Part shown: positions 14,661 through 15,140 of the stretch, piece after piece | How positions within the stretch are numbered: position 1 is the stretch's first letter | Layout of the letters: every line of letters begins with the position of its first letter | Assembly (NCBI GenBank): GCA_015233515.1 | Contig: JADFXS010000047.1 | Location: 1 to 15,140, forward strand | Length of the DNA stretch: 15,140 bases | Direction: 5' to 3' | Source of the DNA: Deltaproteobacteria bacterium | Lineage (GTDB): Bacteria > Desulfobacterota > Desulfarculia > Adiutricales > JAGVGV01 | Made by a program: the position numbers and the translations under genes | The notes under the pieces: model-generated | What the model saw: only the letters and a program-made list of their open reading frames with translations | What the model was told of the DNA's origin: nothing | The model's database searches: none

Positions 14661-14679
14661 TTTTACTTGGTGAGTAAAA
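14661..14679. promoter_or_regulatory. Perfect inverted repeat upstream of the nitroreductase promoter
   Basis: TTTTACT-TGGTG-AGTAAAA is a perfect 7-bp inverted repeat immediately after repeat copy B and about 40 bp before the nitroreductase -35 box. Nitroreductases are often controlled by small repressors or activators, so it may be an operator. The related half-sequence TTACTTGGTGGGTGA occurs at 2266-2280, ahead of the nucleotide-sugar pair. Confidence 0.3.
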
Positions 14680-14719
14680 TATAAATTTATAAAATTAACA
14701 TTAACTTGCCATAAAATAC

Positions 14720-14748
14720 TTGACAATCACGCATACAAATGATGAAAT
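14720..14748 (+). promoter_or_regulatory. Candidate sigma-70 promoter of the nitroreductase
   Basis: TTGACA (14720-14725, perfect), a 17-base spacer and TGAAAT (14743-14748, four of six). Transcription would start about 30 bases before the ATG, leaving room for the AAGGGGA ribosome site. Confidence 0.5.
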
Positions 14749-14783
14749 TTGGTACCATCCATAGGTGACAAGGGGACTTATCG

Positions 14784-15140
14784 ATGAAAAATCAAGTTTT
14801 AGATGCTATCCACAGCCGACGAAGCGTTAGAAAGTATACCCAGGAACCGGTTTCCACCGAGCAATTGACCGCCATTTTGGAAGCAGGTCGCTGGGCCCCA
14901 TCCGGAGAAAACAATCAGCCCTGGCGTTTTGTCATTGTTGAAGGACAAGCCAAGAAAAACGAATTGGCCACCTTCACTCATTACAGCCGGATCATTAGGG
15001 ATGCAGCCGTATGTATTGCCGTTTTTCTCGATAAATCTGCCAGTTATAATTATATCAAAGATGTGCAGAGCATGGGCGCCTGCTTGCAGAATATACTTCT
15101 CGCCGCCCATGCCCAAGGATTGGGCGCAGTGTGGTTAGGG
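14784..15140 (+). CDS. Nitroreductase family FMN-dependent oxidoreductase (partial)
   Basis: The first 119 residues are in the window; the rest lies beyond the right edge. The family uses FMN and NAD(P)H to reduce nitro compounds, quinones or flavins in the cytosol. The N-terminal motif SRRSVRKY (11-18) supplies the FMN phosphate contacts. APSGENNQPWRFVIVEG (38-54) is the second FMN-binding region, and SMGACLQNILLAAHAQGLGA (97-116) with VWLG is the central helix and loop of the family. Start ATG 14784 follows AAGGGGA. Physiological substrate unknown. Confidence 0.92.
   Translation, partial: MKNQVLDAIHSRRSVRKYTQEPVSTEQLTAILEAGRWAPSGENNQPWRFVIVEGQAKKNELATFTHYSRIIRDAAVCIAVFLDKSASYNYIKDVQSMGACLQNILLAAHAQGLGAVWLG

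Noticed and set aside
1..15140. CRISPR array, tRNA or rRNA genes
   Set aside because: I saw no regularly spaced repeats and no tRNA cloverleaf or rRNA-like sequence by eye on either strand.

Overview
The window looks like chromosomal sequence from an uncultured Gram-negative bacterium. Apolipoprotein N-acyltransferase and a CorC-type protein imply an outer membrane with lipoproteins. Signal-transduction genes are dense, and the intergenic spaces carry dispersed palindromic repeats of a kind common in Desulfobacterota-like and candidate-phylum genomes. I cannot name the lineage from the sequence.

Layout. Positions 1-1680 (minus) hold the first 560 residues of a multidomain hybrid-type sensor kinase, cut by the window edge. 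A gene-free stretch follows with a 276-bp MITE-like repeat (copy A). Then, on the plus strand, comes a nucleotide-sugar pair: a shrunken UDP-glucose/GDP-mannose dehydrogenase remnant (2318-2593) and an intact NAD-dependent epimerase (2608-3627). A hairpin-rich spacer (3628-3968) separates this from a long run of minus-strand genes. In transcription order these are: two tiny possible ORFs, a [NiFe] hydrogenase small subunit (13354-12416), its large subunit (12398-10893), a soluble histidine kinase (10694-9672), a short repeat (copy C), an FHA-GAF-AAA-HTH regulator (9383-7539), corC (7530-6685), lnt (6649-5078) and prfB (5088-3969, with a programmed +1 frameshift). On the plus strand at the right are an APS-kinase-like P-loop protein (13757-14371), repeat copy B and the start of a nitroreductase (14784 to the edge).

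How the genes may work together. The hydrogenase lacks a Tat signal, ends four residues after its last nickel-binding motif, and has no cytochrome or other electron-transfer partner beside it. A membrane-free histidine kinase lies immediately downstream with its own good promoter. This is the arrangement of an H2-sensing hydrogenase feeding a kinase. The small subunit has CxxD instead of CxxC at the proximal iron-sulfur cluster. No response regulator is encoded nearby. The closest regulator is the FHA-GAF-AAA protein, whose AAA core has lost the sigma-54 contact loop, the Walker B acidic pair and the sensor II arginine. It therefore looks like an ATP-binding but non-hydrolysing descendant of sigma-54 activators, placed at the head of the corC-lnt-prfB unit. 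The receiver domain of the leftmost kinase is also degenerate. Together the window shows a signalling locus with several worn or repurposed catalytic modules around an H2 sensor candidate, bracketed by two direct copies of the same mobile repeat.
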